A DNA stretch of 64,000 nt from Pseudomonas haemolytica. Lineage in GTDB: Bacteria > Pseudomonadota > Gammaproteobacteria > Pseudomonadales > Pseudomonadaceae. A program made the translations under genes and the position numbers. This document shows, piece by piece, positions 13,799 to 22,563 of the stretch. Every line of letters starts with the position of its first letter. The stretch's first letter is position 1. The notes beneath the pieces are model-generated. The model was not told where the DNA came from. It was given only the letters and a program-made list of their open reading frames with translations, and ran no database searches. The stretch spans positions 744,001 to 808,000 of the forward strand of contig NZ_VOIW01000002.1 of NCBI RefSeq assembly GCF_009659625.1, given 5' to 3'.

Positions 13799-14551
13799 TC
13801 AGACGGCAACCCGTTGCCGCGCTGCGTCGCTGCGCCAGCGGGCCAGGTGTTCGTCGGCATAGCGGCGCACGCAACGCAGCACGGCGCTTTCGTGTTGCAC
13901 GAGGAAGAAGTGGTGGCCGTCAAACATGTCCAGGGAAAAGCCGCTGGCGGTGTCAAGTTGCCAGTCGAGCAACTGGTCGGCGCGCACGCTGTCCTGCTTG
14001 CCGCCGAACACATGGATCGGCAGGCCCAGAGGCTCGCGCTCGCCATAGCTGAAGCTGCCGCACAGCAGGAAGTCGGCGCGCAGGATCGGCAACATCAACT
14101 GCATCAACTCGGGGCTGGCCAAGGCTTCTTCGGCGGTGCCCTTCAACTCCCGCAAGCGGGCTATCAGTTGGGCATCGGTCTTTTCGATGGCGTATTCACT
14201 GACATCACGGCGCGCCGGGCCAGCAGTGCCGGAGGCGAACAGGGCCAGAGGCGCAGGCACATTGCGTGCGCTTAAAGCGTGGGCCAATTCAAACGCCAGC
14301 AACCCGCCAAGGCTGTGGCCAAACAAGGCATAGGGGCCGTCGAGGTCAGGGCTGATTTCTTCTGCGAGCTGCGCGGCCAGGGCCTTGATATCGCGTTGCA
14401 ACGGCTCGTCCATGCGCATGCCACGCCCCGGCAACTCCAACGGGCATACGTGCAGCCAATCCGGCAGGGCGCGACGCCAGCGGGCGTAGACCGAGGCACT
14501 GGCGCCTGAGTGGGGCAGGCAAAACAGGCGCAGCCGGGTTGGCGCACTCAT
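13799..14551 (-). CDS. pvdG: Type II thioesterase PvdG
   Basis: A 250-aa alpha/beta-hydrolase that clears misprimed or stalled carrier domains during pyoverdine synthesis. The nucleophile elbow FGHSLGG places Ser80, a late DGHH supplies the likely catalytic His, and the N-terminus has the [12 protein letters not shown] motif typical of stand-alone NRPS thioesterases. It starts at ATG 14551 with GGAG about 10 nt upstream. It is the first gene of a two-gene operon with pvdL, as in other fluorescent pseudomonads, and a PvdS-type promoter lies about 110 nt upstream. Confidence 0.93.
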   Translation of the reverse strand: MSAPTRLRLFCLPHSGASASVYARWRRALPDWLHVCPLELPGRGMRMDEPLQRDIKALAAQLAEEISPDLDGPYALFGHSLGGLLAFELAHALSARNVPAPLALFASGTAGPARRDVSEYAIEKTDAQLIARLRELKGTAEEALASPELMQLMLPILRADFLLCGSFSYGEREPLGLPIHVFGGKQDSVRADQLLDWQLDTASGFSLDMFDGHHFFLVQHESAVLRCVRRYADEHLARWRSDAARQRVAV

Positions 14552-14662
14552 GAGGTGAGGACTCCAAACTGCAACATGCCGAATGCACGATAAAAACCCA
14601 TCTGGTCCTCCTGCGGGTGCTGATCCTTGGCCGTTGCACTAACAGGCCTGTCACCCAGAAGA

Positions 14663-14686
14663 ACGGACGGCAGCGGCAAATAATTA
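14663..14686 (-). promoter_or_regulatory. Iron-starvation (PvdS-type) promoter of pvdGL
   Basis: On the minus strand the sequence is CTAATT, then 16 nt, then CGT. The known PvdS consensus is CTAAAT-N16/17-CGT, so there is one mismatch in the -35. It sits upstream of pvdG, a known PvdS target, and would give a leader of roughly 100 nt. Confidence 0.6.
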
Positions 14687-14754
14687 GTCGCCGGGGACGA
14701 GCGAGGCGTGGTTCACACCTTCCACAAAGGCATAAGATTAGTTCGTCTTCTCAT

Positions 14755-14783
14755 TTGACAATCATTATCATTCAGCATAATTT
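14755..14783 (+). promoter_or_regulatory. pvdS promoter with overlapping Fur-like site
   Basis: TTGACA at 14755-14760, then 17 nt, then TAATTT at 14778-14783 make a sigma-70-like promoter. GACAATCATTATCATTCAG at 14757-14775 matches about 13 of 19 positions of the Fur box and overlaps the spacer. Repression of pvdS by Fur-iron is established in Pseudomonas. Confidence 0.75.
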
Positions 14784-14852
14784 GTTGCCCGATGTGTAGG
14801 AGGCCTCAGCAGGGACGCCCTCCCCTAACCTATTAGCAGTAAGGTGATTTCC

Positions 14853-15404
14853 ATGACGGAACAAGTATCCACAGGCAGGTGCGACTCACCCCTTCTCCAG
14901 GCGTTCGTCGACAATCGACTGATTTTGGTGAAGATCGCGGCACGTATTACCGGGTGCCGCTCCCGCGCCGAAGATGTGGTGCAGGATGCGTACTTCCGGT
15001 TGCAGTCGGCACCGACGATCACCTCTTCGTTCAAGGCCCAACTGAGTTATCTGTTCCAGATCGTGCGCAACCTGGCGATCGATCACTACCGCAAGCAGGC
15101 TCTGGAGCTCAAATACTCCGGGCCCGAAGAGGAAGGCTTGAATGTGGTTATTCACGGCGCGTCACCGGAAACCTCCCACATCAATTTCAACACTCTGGAA
15201 AACATCGCCGACGCCCTGACGGAGCTGCCCCAGCGCACCCGCTATGCCTTCGAGATGTACCGCCTGCATGGGGTGCCGCAAAAGGATATCGCCAAGGAAC
15301 TGGGGGTTTCGCCGACCCTGGTGAACTTCATGATTCGTGATGCGCTGGTGCATTGCCGCAAGGTATCGGGTAGCCATAGCGATACGTTTGCGCGCAGGGT
15401 TTGA
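14853..15404 (+). CDS. pvdS: ECF sigma factor PvdS
   Basis: A 183-aa extracytoplasmic-function sigma factor that directs RNA polymerase to pyoverdine genes under iron starvation. Region 2 spans about 15-82 (AEDVVQDAYFRL, SYLFQIVRNLAIDHYRK) and region 4 about 118-170 (LPQRTRYAFEMYRLHG, then an HTH near KDIAKELGVSPTLVNFMIRDAL). ATG 14853 follows AAGG; an in-frame GTG lies 9 nt upstream but sits inside the ribosome site. It is divergent from pvdGL across 301 nt holding a Fur-like site and a PvdS-type promoter. In P. aeruginosa its activity is set by the anti-sigma factor FpvR, which is not encoded here. Confidence 0.96.
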   Translation: MTEQVSTGRCDSPLLQAFVDNRLILVKIAARITGCRSRAEDVVQDAYFRLQSAPTITSSFKAQLSYLFQIVRNLAIDHYRKQALELKYSGPEEEGLNVVIHGASPETSHINFNTLENIADALTELPQRTRYAFEMYRLHGVPQKDIAKELGVSPTLVNFMIRDALVHCRKVSGSHSDTFARRV

Positions 15405-15410
15405 AGTAGG

Positions 15411-15428
15411 GTGGGGACTCCCACATTT
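15411..15428. terminator. Possible weak terminator after pvdS
   Basis: GTGGG-GACT-CCCAC followed by ATTTTG lies between the convergent ends of pvdS and the solute-binding protein gene. The stem is only 5 bp. Confidence 0.35.
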
Positions 15429-15444
15429 TGCCCCCCCAGAGAAC

Positions 15445-16233
15445 TCAGGGCAGTGGTGTTACATCAATGCGATACGGCTCGAAGATCTTCAGCATCTCAC
15501 CATTATCCCGAAGGCCCTTGAGCAATACAGAAAACGCCTCCCCCGTGATCGGTGCCTTCGGCCGCAGCAACGCGTAATGGTGATAAACCTGGTCAATGCG
15601 CTCCGACACCAGGAACTGCCCAGCCATGTCCGCGTTGCGCACCATGAAGTCACTCAAGTACGAACGGGTGACCAGGGCGATATCGGCGCGCCCACGGGCG
15701 ACCATCAGCAAGTTGCTGTCATGGGAATAGGTCAACGTGGCGTTGAAGTGCTCGGCCATGTGCTTGGGGTCGGAGTTGAAGTTGGCGAAGGCGTAGTGAT
15801 AGCCGCTGAATACCGCCAGGCGTTTACCGGTGAGGTCGGCGAAATAGCGCTGGTCGCGGCCGGACTGACGTTGGGCGACGAAGATTTCTGCATCTTCCAG
15901 GCCCATGTCGACACTGGTATGGGCAATGTTCTTCCAACCCCAGGACGGGTTTTCGAAGATCGCCATGTCGACCCGGCCTTGCTCGAAATCGCGAAAACGC
16001 CGTGGGATGGAGGTAGGCACCAATACAAACTGATAGTCGGTTTGCGCAGCGTTCAGGGCCTCGACCAATTGCGGCAGCAAGCCGGTGTCGGCCCCTTGCT
16101 CAGGGCGTATGGTGTAGGGCGGAAAGTGCGCCGCGCCGACTCTCACCAACTGCGCAGCACCGGCCTGCGTCCACGCTGCGGTGCCCAGTGCCCATAAAGT
16201 AAGTCCTGCAGCCAGCCGCCATGGCGAAAACAT
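15445..16233 (-). CDS. Periplasmic solute-binding protein (SBP family 3-like)
   Basis: A protein of about 262 aa. The chosen ATG at 16233 gives a Sec signal peptide (MFSPWRLAAGLTLWALGTAA, cleavage near AGAAQ); an upstream TTG would add 21 hydrophilic residues before it. The mature part resembles family 3 solute-binding proteins: VRVGAAHFPPYTIRP at the start, then a middle stretch LTGKRLAVFSGYHYAF typical of the second lobe. No permease or ATPase gene is adjacent, so it could serve an unlinked transporter or act as an orphan sensor. The ligand is unknown. It runs convergent to pvdS. Confidence 0.7.
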   Translation of the reverse strand: MFSPWRLAAGLTLWALGTAAWTQAGAAQLVRVGAAHFPPYTIRPEQGADTGLLPQLVEALNAAQTDYQFVLVPTSIPRRFRDFEQGRVDMAIFENPSWGWKNIAHTSVDMGLEDAEIFVAQRQSGRDQRYFADLTGKRLAVFSGYHYAFANFNSDPKHMAEHFNATLTYSHDSNLLMVARGRADIALVTRSYLSDFMVRNADMAGQFLVSERIDQVYHHYALLRPKAPITGEAFSVLLKGLRDNGEMLKIFEPYRIDVTPLP

Positions 16234-16325
16234 CGAGACACACACCGTTGAATACTCTGAGGGCGATAAGCTAGGCGTTTTTGCCTGGAGAGACAACGTT
16301 TGCCATCAAATTAATGGCCTGCGCT

Positions 16326-16949
16326 TCAGTCCGACTTCAGCACCATCAACAAGGCTTCTTCGGCCAGTTCTTCAAGGGTCAGGCTGCCCTGCGCGCGGAA
16401 CCAGGTGGTGGTCCAGGACAACGCGCCTGTCAGGAAGCGCCGGGTGATAAACACATCGCCCCTGATGTAGCCAGCGGCCTTGGCCTCGCCTAGCACCTGC
16501 AGCCAGAGCTGCTCATACACATCGCGCAATGCCAGCACCTGGGCCTGACCTTCGGCCGACAGCGAACGCCACTCGTAGACCAGCACCGCCATCGCCTCGC
16601 CACTGCCGCCCATGATCGACTGCAACTCGCAGCGAATCAGCGCCAGCACACGCTCGCGCACGTTGCTTGCCTCCTCCAGCGAGGCACGCATCATCGCGGT
16701 GTTGTAGTGAATGGTTTCCTCCATCACCGCCCGCAAGATCTCATCCTTGCTCTTGAAGTGGTGAAAGATGCTGCCGGACTGGATGCCCACCGCGCTGGCC
16801 AGATCACGTACGGTAGTGCGCTCAAAGCCCTTATTGCGAAACAGGTGAGCCGCGGTTTGCAGCAATTTGCCCCGCGCACTCTCGGGATCGGTCAACTGGC
16901 CACCGTCGACCATGGCGCGCATCACCCCCAGGGCTTTGTGCTCATCCAT
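16326..16949 (-). CDS. atuR: TetR-family repressor AtuR
   Basis: A 207-aa TetR-type regulator. The N-terminal HTH spans about 26-70 (ARGKLLQTAAHLFRNKGFER, TTVRDLASAVGIQSGSIFHHF) and a helical ligand-binding domain follows. ATG 16949 follows AAGGAG. It is divergent from atuA, and the 153-nt intergenic region has two palindromes centred on CAAGCGCTTG. In P. aeruginosa AtuR represses the atu genes by binding two inverted repeats in this interval; the same role is inferred here from synteny and the operator pair. Confidence 0.88.
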   Translation of the reverse strand: MDEHKALGVMRAMVDGGQLTDPESARGKLLQTAAHLFRNKGFERTTVRDLASAVGIQSGSIFHHFKSKDEILRAVMEETIHYNTAMMRASLEEASNVRERVLALIRCELQSIMGGSGEAMAVLVYEWRSLSAEGQAQVLALRDVYEQLWLQVLGEAKAAGYIRGDVFITRRFLTGALSWTTTWFRAQGSLTLEELAEEALLMVLKSD

Positions 16950-17004
16950 GCTGCTCTCCTTCACTTCTACTGACGTCTTGGGCGGCAATTTAGGCCGTGG
17001 CCGC

Positions 17005-17026
17005 CACCCAAGCAAGCGCTTGGGTG
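17005..17026. promoter_or_regulatory. AtuR operator 1
   Basis: CACCCAAG-CAAGCG-CTTGGGTG is a 22-bp interrupted palindrome with perfect 8-bp arms in the atuR-atuA intergenic region. It shares CAAGCGCTTG with operator 2. Confidence 0.75.
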
Positions 17027-17049
17027 AAACTTGTTCAGAGAGTTTACAA

Positions 17050-17067
17050 ACCAAGCGCTTGCTTGGT
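17050..17067. promoter_or_regulatory. AtuR operator 2
   Basis: ACCAAGC-GCTT-GCTTGGT is an 18-bp palindrome with perfect 7-bp arms, 36 nt upstream of the atuA ATG. It contains the same CAAGCGCTTG core as operator 1. Confidence 0.75.
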
Positions 17068-17102
17068 AGTCTCGACGCCAGCCATTGGAGCAAGGATTTC
17101 TC

Positions 17103-18881
17103 ATGAGCAAGACGGTTCGTATCGGCTGCGCCAGCGCCTTCTGGGGCGACACCTGCACCGCCGCCGCCCAGTTGGTGCACGGTGGCGCCTTGGATTACCT
17201 GGTGTTCGACTACCTGGCCGAAGTCACGATGTCGATCCTTGCCGGTGCGCGCATGAAAGATCCCCAGGCCGGTTACGCCATGGATTTTGTCGACGTCCTC
17301 ACACCGTTGCTGGCGGATATCCAGCGCCAAGGCATCCGCGTGATCAGCAATGCCGGTGGCATCAATCCCCAGGCGTGCGCCGCCGCCCTGCAAGCAGCCT
17401 GCGACAAAGCCCAGGTGCCGCTGAAAATCGCGGTATTGCTTGGCGATGACCTGCACCCCCAACTCAAACACCTGCCCACTGTCAGCGAGATGTTCACCGC
17501 TGCCCCGCTGCCCCCCATGTGTGTGTCCGCCAACGCCTACTTTGGCGCGCCGGGCATTGCCCAGGCCCTGGGACTGGGCGCTGATATCGTCATCACCGGC
17601 CGGGTGGTCGACAGCGCAGTGGTGAGCGCGGCACTGGTGCATGAATTCAACTGGTCTTGGCAGGATTACGATCACCTGGCCCAGGCCGCGTTGGCCGGGC
17701 ATATCATCGAATGCGGCGCCCAGTGCACCGGCGGCAATTTCACCGATTGGCGCGACGTGCCGGACTATGAGCACATCGGCTTCCCGATTGTCGAAGTCAG
17801 CGCCGACGGCCAGTTCACCGTGAACAAGGTCGAGGGCAGCGGCGGGCTGATCAGCGAACTGAGCGTGGCCGAACAGCTGCTGTATGAAATCGGTGATCCG
17901 CGCGCCTATCTATTGCCCGATGTGATCTGCGATTTCAGCCGGGTCAAAGTGCAGCAACAGGGCAAACACTCGGTGCGCCTGCATGGCGCCAAAGGCCTAC
18001 CACCCACCGATCAGTACAAGGTCAGCGCCACCTACCCCGATGGCTTTCGTTGTACCGCCAGTTGCCTGCTCGCCGGGATCGACGCGGTGGCCAAGGCCGA
18101 GCGAGTCAGCCAGGCGATCATCAACAAGACCGCAGAACTGTTCAGCCAGCGTGGCTGGGCACCCTACAGCGAAGTCAACATCGAGCTGCTCGGCAGTGAA
18201 GCCACCTACGGCGCCCATGCCCGGCGCGAGGACTGCCGTGAGGTGGTGGTCAAGCTGGCCGTAAGGCACCCGAGCAAGCAGGCGCTGGTGCTGTTTGCCC
18301 GCGAGATCGCCCAGGCGGCCACGGGCATGGCTCCGGGGTTGACCGGCATCGTCGGTGGGCGGCCCACGGTGTACCCGCTGATCCGGCTGTTTTCGTTCCT
18401 GATCGACAAATCGTCCTGCGAAGTGGTCATCGACTACCTGGGCCAACGCCACGCCGTCGAGCTGCCTGCCTCGACGCCCATGCTCACACCCGCCGCCCCC
18501 ACGGAACCGGCCAAACCCCAGGGCCGCGCCGACGCCAGCGTGCCGCTGGTGAAACTCGCCGTGGCGCGCTCTGGTGACAAGGGCAACCACAGCAATATCG
18601 GCGTGATCGCCCGCCACCCCGACTACCTGCCGTGGATTGCCGAAGCGTTGACCCCGGAGGTGATCGTCGACTGGATGGGCCACCTGCTCGACCCGATCCA
18701 TGGTCGTGTCGAACGCTGGTACTTGCCCGGCAGCCACAGCCTGAATTTCCTGCTGGAAAATGCCTTGGGCGGCGGCGGCATCGCCAGCCTGCGCATCGAC
18801 CCCCAAGGCAAAGCCTTCGCCCAGCAACTGCTGGAAATCCCCATCGCCGTGCCGCAACACATCGCAGACTCTCTCATCTAA
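17103..18881 (+). CDS. atuA: Acyclic terpene utilisation protein AtuA
   Basis: A 592-aa protein of the DUF1446 family, required for citronellol/geraniol growth in P. aeruginosa; its biochemical role is not established. Visible features are the N-terminal [13 protein letters not shown] and a glycine-rich middle ([21 protein letters not shown]). The last 100 residues ([20 protein letters not shown] onward) resemble a second AtuA-associated domain, linked by a Pro/Ala-rich segment near 460-480. ATG 17103 follows AAGGA. It is the first gene of the atu operon, downstream of the two operators. Confidence 0.92.
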   Translation: MSKTVRIGCASAFWGDTCTAAAQLVHGGALDYLVFDYLAEVTMSILAGARMKDPQAGYAMDFVDVLTPLLADIQRQGIRVISNAGGINPQACAAALQAACDKAQVPLKIAVLLGDDLHPQLKHLPTVSEMFTAAPLPPMCVSANAYFGAPGIAQALGLGADIVITGRVVDSAVVSAALVHEFNWSWQDYDHLAQAALAGHIIECGAQCTGGNFTDWRDVPDYEHIGFPIVEVSADGQFTVNKVEGSGGLISELSVAEQLLYEIGDPRAYLLPDVICDFSRVKVQQQGKHSVRLHGAKGLPPTDQYKVSATYPDGFRCTASCLLAGIDAVAKAERVSQAIINKTAELFSQRGWAPYSEVNIELLGSEATYGAHARREDCREVVVKLAVRHPSKQALVLFAREIAQAATGMAPGLTGIVGGRPTVYPLIRLFSFLIDKSSCEVVIDYLGQRHAVELPASTPMLTPAAPTEPAKPQGRADASVPLVKLAVARSGDKGNHSNIGVIARHPDYLPWIAEALTPEVIVDWMGHLLDPIHGRVERWYLPGSHSLNFLLENALGGGGIASLRIDPQGKAFAQQLLEIPIAVPQHIADSLI

Positions 18882-18895
18882 AAAGGACCGTCGCC

Positions 18896-19768
18896 GTGGC
18901 CTTCGACTCAATCTTCAAAGCCGACCTGTTCCAGGGGCAAACCGTGATTGTCACCGGTGGCGGCAGTGGCATTGGCCGCTGCACCGCCCATGAACTGGCG
19001 GCCCTGGGCGCCCGCGTCATCCTGGTGGGGCGCAAGCCGGAAAAGCTGCAGAAGGTCGCGGCAGAAATTGCCGAAGACGGCGGCGACGCCCATTGGCACG
19101 CCTGTGATATCCGCGATGAAGAGGCGGTGAAAGCGCTGGTCACCCAGATCCTGCAGGACCACGGCCCGATCCACGGCCTGGTGAATAATGCGGGCGGCCA
19201 ATATCCGTCGCCACTGGCCGCGATCAATCAAAAGGGCTTTGAAACCGTACTGCGCACCAATCTGGTGGGCGGCTTCCTGATGGCGAGGGAAGTGTTCAAC
19301 CAGTCGATGAGCAAACACGGCGGCGCCATCGTCAATATGCTCGCCGACATGTGGGGCGGCATGCCCGGCATGGGCCACTCCGGCGCGGCGCGTTCGGGCA
19401 TGGACAACTTCACCAAGACCGCCGCGTTTGAATGGGGCTATGCCGGGGTGCGCGTCAACGCCGTGGCGCCCGGCTGGATTGCCTCCAGCGGCATGGACAC
19501 TTATGACGGCGCGTTCAAGGCGGTGATCCCTACCCTGCGCGAGCATGTACCGCTCAAGCGTATCGGCACCGAGTCGGAAGTCAGCGCCGCCATCGTGTTT
19601 CTACTCAGCCCGGCCGCAGCCTTTGTCAGCGGCAGCACCCTGCGCATTGACGGCGCCGCCAGCCTGGGCAGCCGCGCGTGGCCGCTGCACACGGCACAGG
19701 CGCCGAGTGAACCCTTCAACGGTTTCCACCGTGCCTACCTGCCGGATGTGCTAAAGGCGGAGCAATAA
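18896..19768 (+). CDS. atuB: Short-chain dehydrogenase AtuB
   Basis: A 290-aa SDR oxidoreductase. It has the Rossmann TGGGSGIGR nucleotide-binding motif near residues 19-27, NNAGG near 100, and NAVAPGW after the active-site region. Where most SDRs have YxxxK, this protein reads HSGAARSGMDN, as in 2-enoyl-CoA reductase-like members. The start is GTG 18896 behind AAAAGGA, 14 nt after atuA. It probably handles a terpenoid alcohol/aldehyde or CoA-ester intermediate; the exact reaction is unproven. Confidence 0.87.
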   Translation: MAFDSIFKADLFQGQTVIVTGGGSGIGRCTAHELAALGARVILVGRKPEKLQKVAAEIAEDGGDAHWHACDIRDEEAVKALVTQILQDHGPIHGLVNNAGGQYPSPLAAINQKGFETVLRTNLVGGFLMAREVFNQSMSKHGGAIVNMLADMWGGMPGMGHSGAARSGMDNFTKTAAFEWGYAGVRVNAVAPGWIASSGMDTYDGAFKAVIPTLREHVPLKRIGTESEVSAAIVFLLSPAAAFVSGSTLRIDGAASLGSRAWPLHTAQAPSEPFNGFHRAYLPDVLKAEQ

Positions 19769-19772
19769 CCCC

Positions 19773-21389
19773 ATGCCGATGATTGAAAGCCTGATCGACG
19801 CCCACAGCCCGCAGTTCGCGCAAAACCGCGACGCCATGCTGGCCGCCATCGCCCAGTTGCGCCAACTGGAACACACCCTGCTTTCCAAGGCCCAGGAAGC
19901 CAAGCCCAAGTTCGACAAGCGCAGCCAACTGCTGCCTCGCGAGCGCCTCAATTTGCTGCTCGACCCCGGCGCGCCATTCCTCGAGCTGGCCAGCCTGGCC
20001 GGCTATAAGCTTCACGACGACAAAGACGGCAGCGCCGCCGGTGGCGGGCTGATCGCCGGCATCGGCTATGTCAGTGGCGTGCGCATGCTGGTGGTGGCCA
20101 ACAACAGCGCGATCAAGGGCGGTACCATTTCGCCCTCCGGCCTGAAAAAGTCCCTGCGCCTGCAACAGATCGCCATGGAGAACAAACTGCCGGTGGTGAC
20201 CCTCGCCGAAAGCGGCGGCGCCAACCTCAACTATGCCGCCGAGATTTTCGTCGAAGGCGCACGCAGCTTCGCCAACCAGGCGCGTATGTCAGCCATGGGC
20301 CTGCCACAGATCACCGTGGTGCACGGCTCGGCCACGGCCGGCGGTGCCTATCAGCCGGGGCTGTCGGATTACGTGGTGGTGGTGCGCGGCAAGGCCAAGC
20401 TGTTCCTCGCCGGGCCCCCGCTGCTCAAGGCCGCGACGGGCGAAGTCGCCAGCGATGAAGAACTGGGTGGCGCCCAGATGCACGCGCAAACCGCCGGTAC
20501 AGCCGAATACCTGGCGGAAAACGATGCCGATGGCGTGCGTATCGTGCGTGAAGTTGTCAGCCTGCTGCCGTGGAATGACCGGCTGCCGAAGCCCGCGAAA
20601 AGCACCTATAAAGAGCCGTTGTACCCCATCGACCAGTTGCTGGGACTGATCCCCGATGACCCGAAAAAACCCTACGACGTCCGCGAGATCCTGGCGCGCC
20701 TGGCAGACGGCTCGCACTTCCTGGAATTCAAGGGCGAGTTCGACGCCCACACCGTCTGCGGCCACCTGCATATCCAAGGGCGCGCCGTCGGCGTGATCGG
20801 CAACAACGGCCCGATCACGCCGAAGGGCGCAAGCAAGGCCGCGCAGTTTATCCAGCTGTGTGACCAGAGCCGCACGCCGCTGCTGTTCCTGCACAACACC
20901 ACCGGTTTCATGGTCGGCACCGAGTCCGAACAACAAGGGGTGATCAAGCACGGCGCAAAGATGATTCAGGCGGTGGCCAACGCCCGCGTGCCTAAACTCA
21001 CCATCGTGGTCGGCGGCTCCTACGGCGCCGGCAATTATGCGATGTGCGGACGCGGCCTGGACCCACGCTTTATCTTCGCCTGGCCCAACAGCCGCACGGC
21101 GGTGATGGGCGGCGCGCAAGCCGGCAAAGTGCTGCGTATCGTCACCGAGGCCAAACAGTTGAAGGACGGTCTGGTGCCCGACCCCAAGGTGCTGGACATG
21201 CTCGAACAGGTGACTGCGCAAAAGCTCGACAGCCAGTCCACTGCGCTCTACGGCAGCGCCAACCTGTGGGACGACGGGCTGATCGATCCACGGGATACCC
21301 GCACTTTGCTTGGGTTTGTGCTGGATATCTGTCACGAAGCCGAACTGCGGCAACTGCAACCGAACAGCTTTGGCGTGGCGCGTTTCTAA
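19773..21389 (+). CDS. atuC: Geranyl-CoA carboxylase, carboxyltransferase subunit AtuC
   Basis: A 538-aa carboxyltransferase of the acyl-CoA carboxylase family, homologous to methylcrotonyl-CoA carboxylase beta. It transfers CO2 from biotin to geranyl-CoA, giving isohexenyl-glutaconyl-CoA. Conserved glycine-rich stretches are present (AESGGANL, GSATAGGAYQPG, NNGPITPKGASKAAQFI, GGSYGAGNYAMCGRG). Start 19773 follows GGAG, 4 nt after atuB; an in-frame ATG two codons on is possible. Its partner is AtuF, encoded three genes downstream. LiuB-like function is less likely given the atuR/atuA context. Confidence 0.92.
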   Translation: MPMIESLIDAHSPQFAQNRDAMLAAIAQLRQLEHTLLSKAQEAKPKFDKRSQLLPRERLNLLLDPGAPFLELASLAGYKLHDDKDGSAAGGGLIAGIGYVSGVRMLVVANNSAIKGGTISPSGLKKSLRLQQIAMENKLPVVTLAESGGANLNYAAEIFVEGARSFANQARMSAMGLPQITVVHGSATAGGAYQPGLSDYVVVVRGKAKLFLAGPPLLKAATGEVASDEELGGAQMHAQTAGTAEYLAENDADGVRIVREVVSLLPWNDRLPKPAKSTYKEPLYPIDQLLGLIPDDPKKPYDVREILARLADGSHFLEFKGEFDAHTVCGHLHIQGRAVGVIGNNGPITPKGASKAAQFIQLCDQSRTPLLFLHNTTGFMVGTESEQQGVIKHGAKMIQAVANARVPKLTIVVGGSYGAGNYAMCGRGLDPRFIFAWPNSRTAVMGGAQAGKVLRIVTEAKQLKDGLVPDPKVLDMLEQVTAQKLDSQSTALYGSANLWDDGLIDPRDTRTLLGFVLDICHEAELRQLQPNSFGVARF

Positions 21390-21405
21390 CAGGAGAACAA
21401 GAACA

Positions 21406-22563
21406 ATGATCTTTACCCAGGAACACCAGGAACTGCGCCGCACCGTGCGCGCCTTCGTCGACCGCGAGATCAACCCCCATGTGGATGAATGGGAAAAAGC
21501 CGGGCGCTTTCCCATCCACGAGATCTTCCGCAAGGCCGGCGACCTCGGCCTGCTGGGCATTTCCAAGCCGGAACAATTCGGCGGCATGGGCCTGGACTAC
21601 AGCTACTCCATCGTCGCCGCCGAAGAATTCGGCAGCATCCGCTGTGGCGGCATCCCCATGTCCATCGGCGTGCAGACCGACATGTGCACCCCAGCCCTGG
21701 CGCGCTTCGGTTCCGATGAACTGCGCGACGAGTTCCTGCGCCCGGCCATCAGCGGCGAGCAGGTCGGCTGCATTGGCGTCTCGGAAACCGGCGCCGGCTC
21801 CGATGTGGCCGGGCTCAAGACCCATGCACGCAAGGACGGCGACGACTACGTGATCAACGGCAGCAAAATGTGGATCACCAACTCGCCCAGCGCCGACTTT
21901 ATCTGCCTGCTGGCCAACACCTCGGACGACAAGCCGCATATCAACAAATCCTTGATCATGGTGTCGATGAACACCCCGGGCATCAGCGTCAGCCCACCTC
22001 TGGAAAAGCTCGGCATGCACAGCTCCGAGACCGCCCAGGTGTTCTTCGACAGCGTGCGCGTACCGCAGCGCAACCGCATCGGCCACGAAGGCGCAGGCTT
22101 CATGATGCAGATGCTGCAGTTCCAGGAAGAGCGCCTGTTCGGCGCAGCCAATATGATCAAGGGCCTGGAGTACTGCATCGACAGCACCATCGAGTACTGC
22201 AAGGAGCGCCAGACCTTCGGCAAAGCCTTGATCGACAACCAGGTGATCCACTTCCGCCTGGCCGAACTGGCGACCGAAATCGAGTGCCTGCGCGCCTTGG
22301 TCTACCAGGCCACCGAGCAATACATCAAGGGCCAGGACGTGACTCGCCTGGCCTCCATGGCCAAACTCAAGGCCGGACGCCTGGGCCGTGAAGTCAGCGA
22401 CAGTTGCCTGCAATATTGGGGCGGCATGGGCTTCATGTGGGACAACCCGGTGGCCCGCGCCTATCGCGACGTACGCCTGGTATCGATTGGCGGCGGTGCC
22501 GACGAAATCATGCTGGGCATCATCTGCAAACTGATGGGCACCCTGCCCGGTAAAAAGCCATGA
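21406..22563 (+). CDS. atuD: Citronellyl-CoA dehydrogenase AtuD
   Basis: A 385-aa FAD-dependent acyl-CoA dehydrogenase that oxidises citronellyl-CoA to geranyl-CoA, the substrate of AtuC/AtuF. Family motifs are visible: GVSETGAGSDVAGLKT (FAD/substrate contact), MWITNSPSAD, QTFGKALIDNQ, and the C-terminal QYWGGMGFMWDNPVARAYRD. The start is ATG 21406 behind AGGAGA, 16 nt after atuC. An in-frame upstream extension into atuC is rejected because it lacks family similarity. Its stop overlaps atuE by 4 nt (ATGA), suggesting translational coupling. Confidence 0.92.
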   Translation: MIFTQEHQELRRTVRAFVDREINPHVDEWEKAGRFPIHEIFRKAGDLGLLGISKPEQFGGMGLDYSYSIVAAEEFGSIRCGGIPMSIGVQTDMCTPALARFGSDELRDEFLRPAISGEQVGCIGVSETGAGSDVAGLKTHARKDGDDYVINGSKMWITNSPSADFICLLANTSDDKPHINKSLIMVSMNTPGISVSPPLEKLGMHSSETAQVFFDSVRVPQRNRIGHEGAGFMMQMLQFQEERLFGAANMIKGLEYCIDSTIEYCKERQTFGKALIDNQVIHFRLAELATEIECLRALVYQATEQYIKGQDVTRLASMAKLKAGRLGREVSDSCLQYWGGMGFMWDNPVARAYRDVRLVSIGGGADEIMLGIICKLMGTLPGKKP

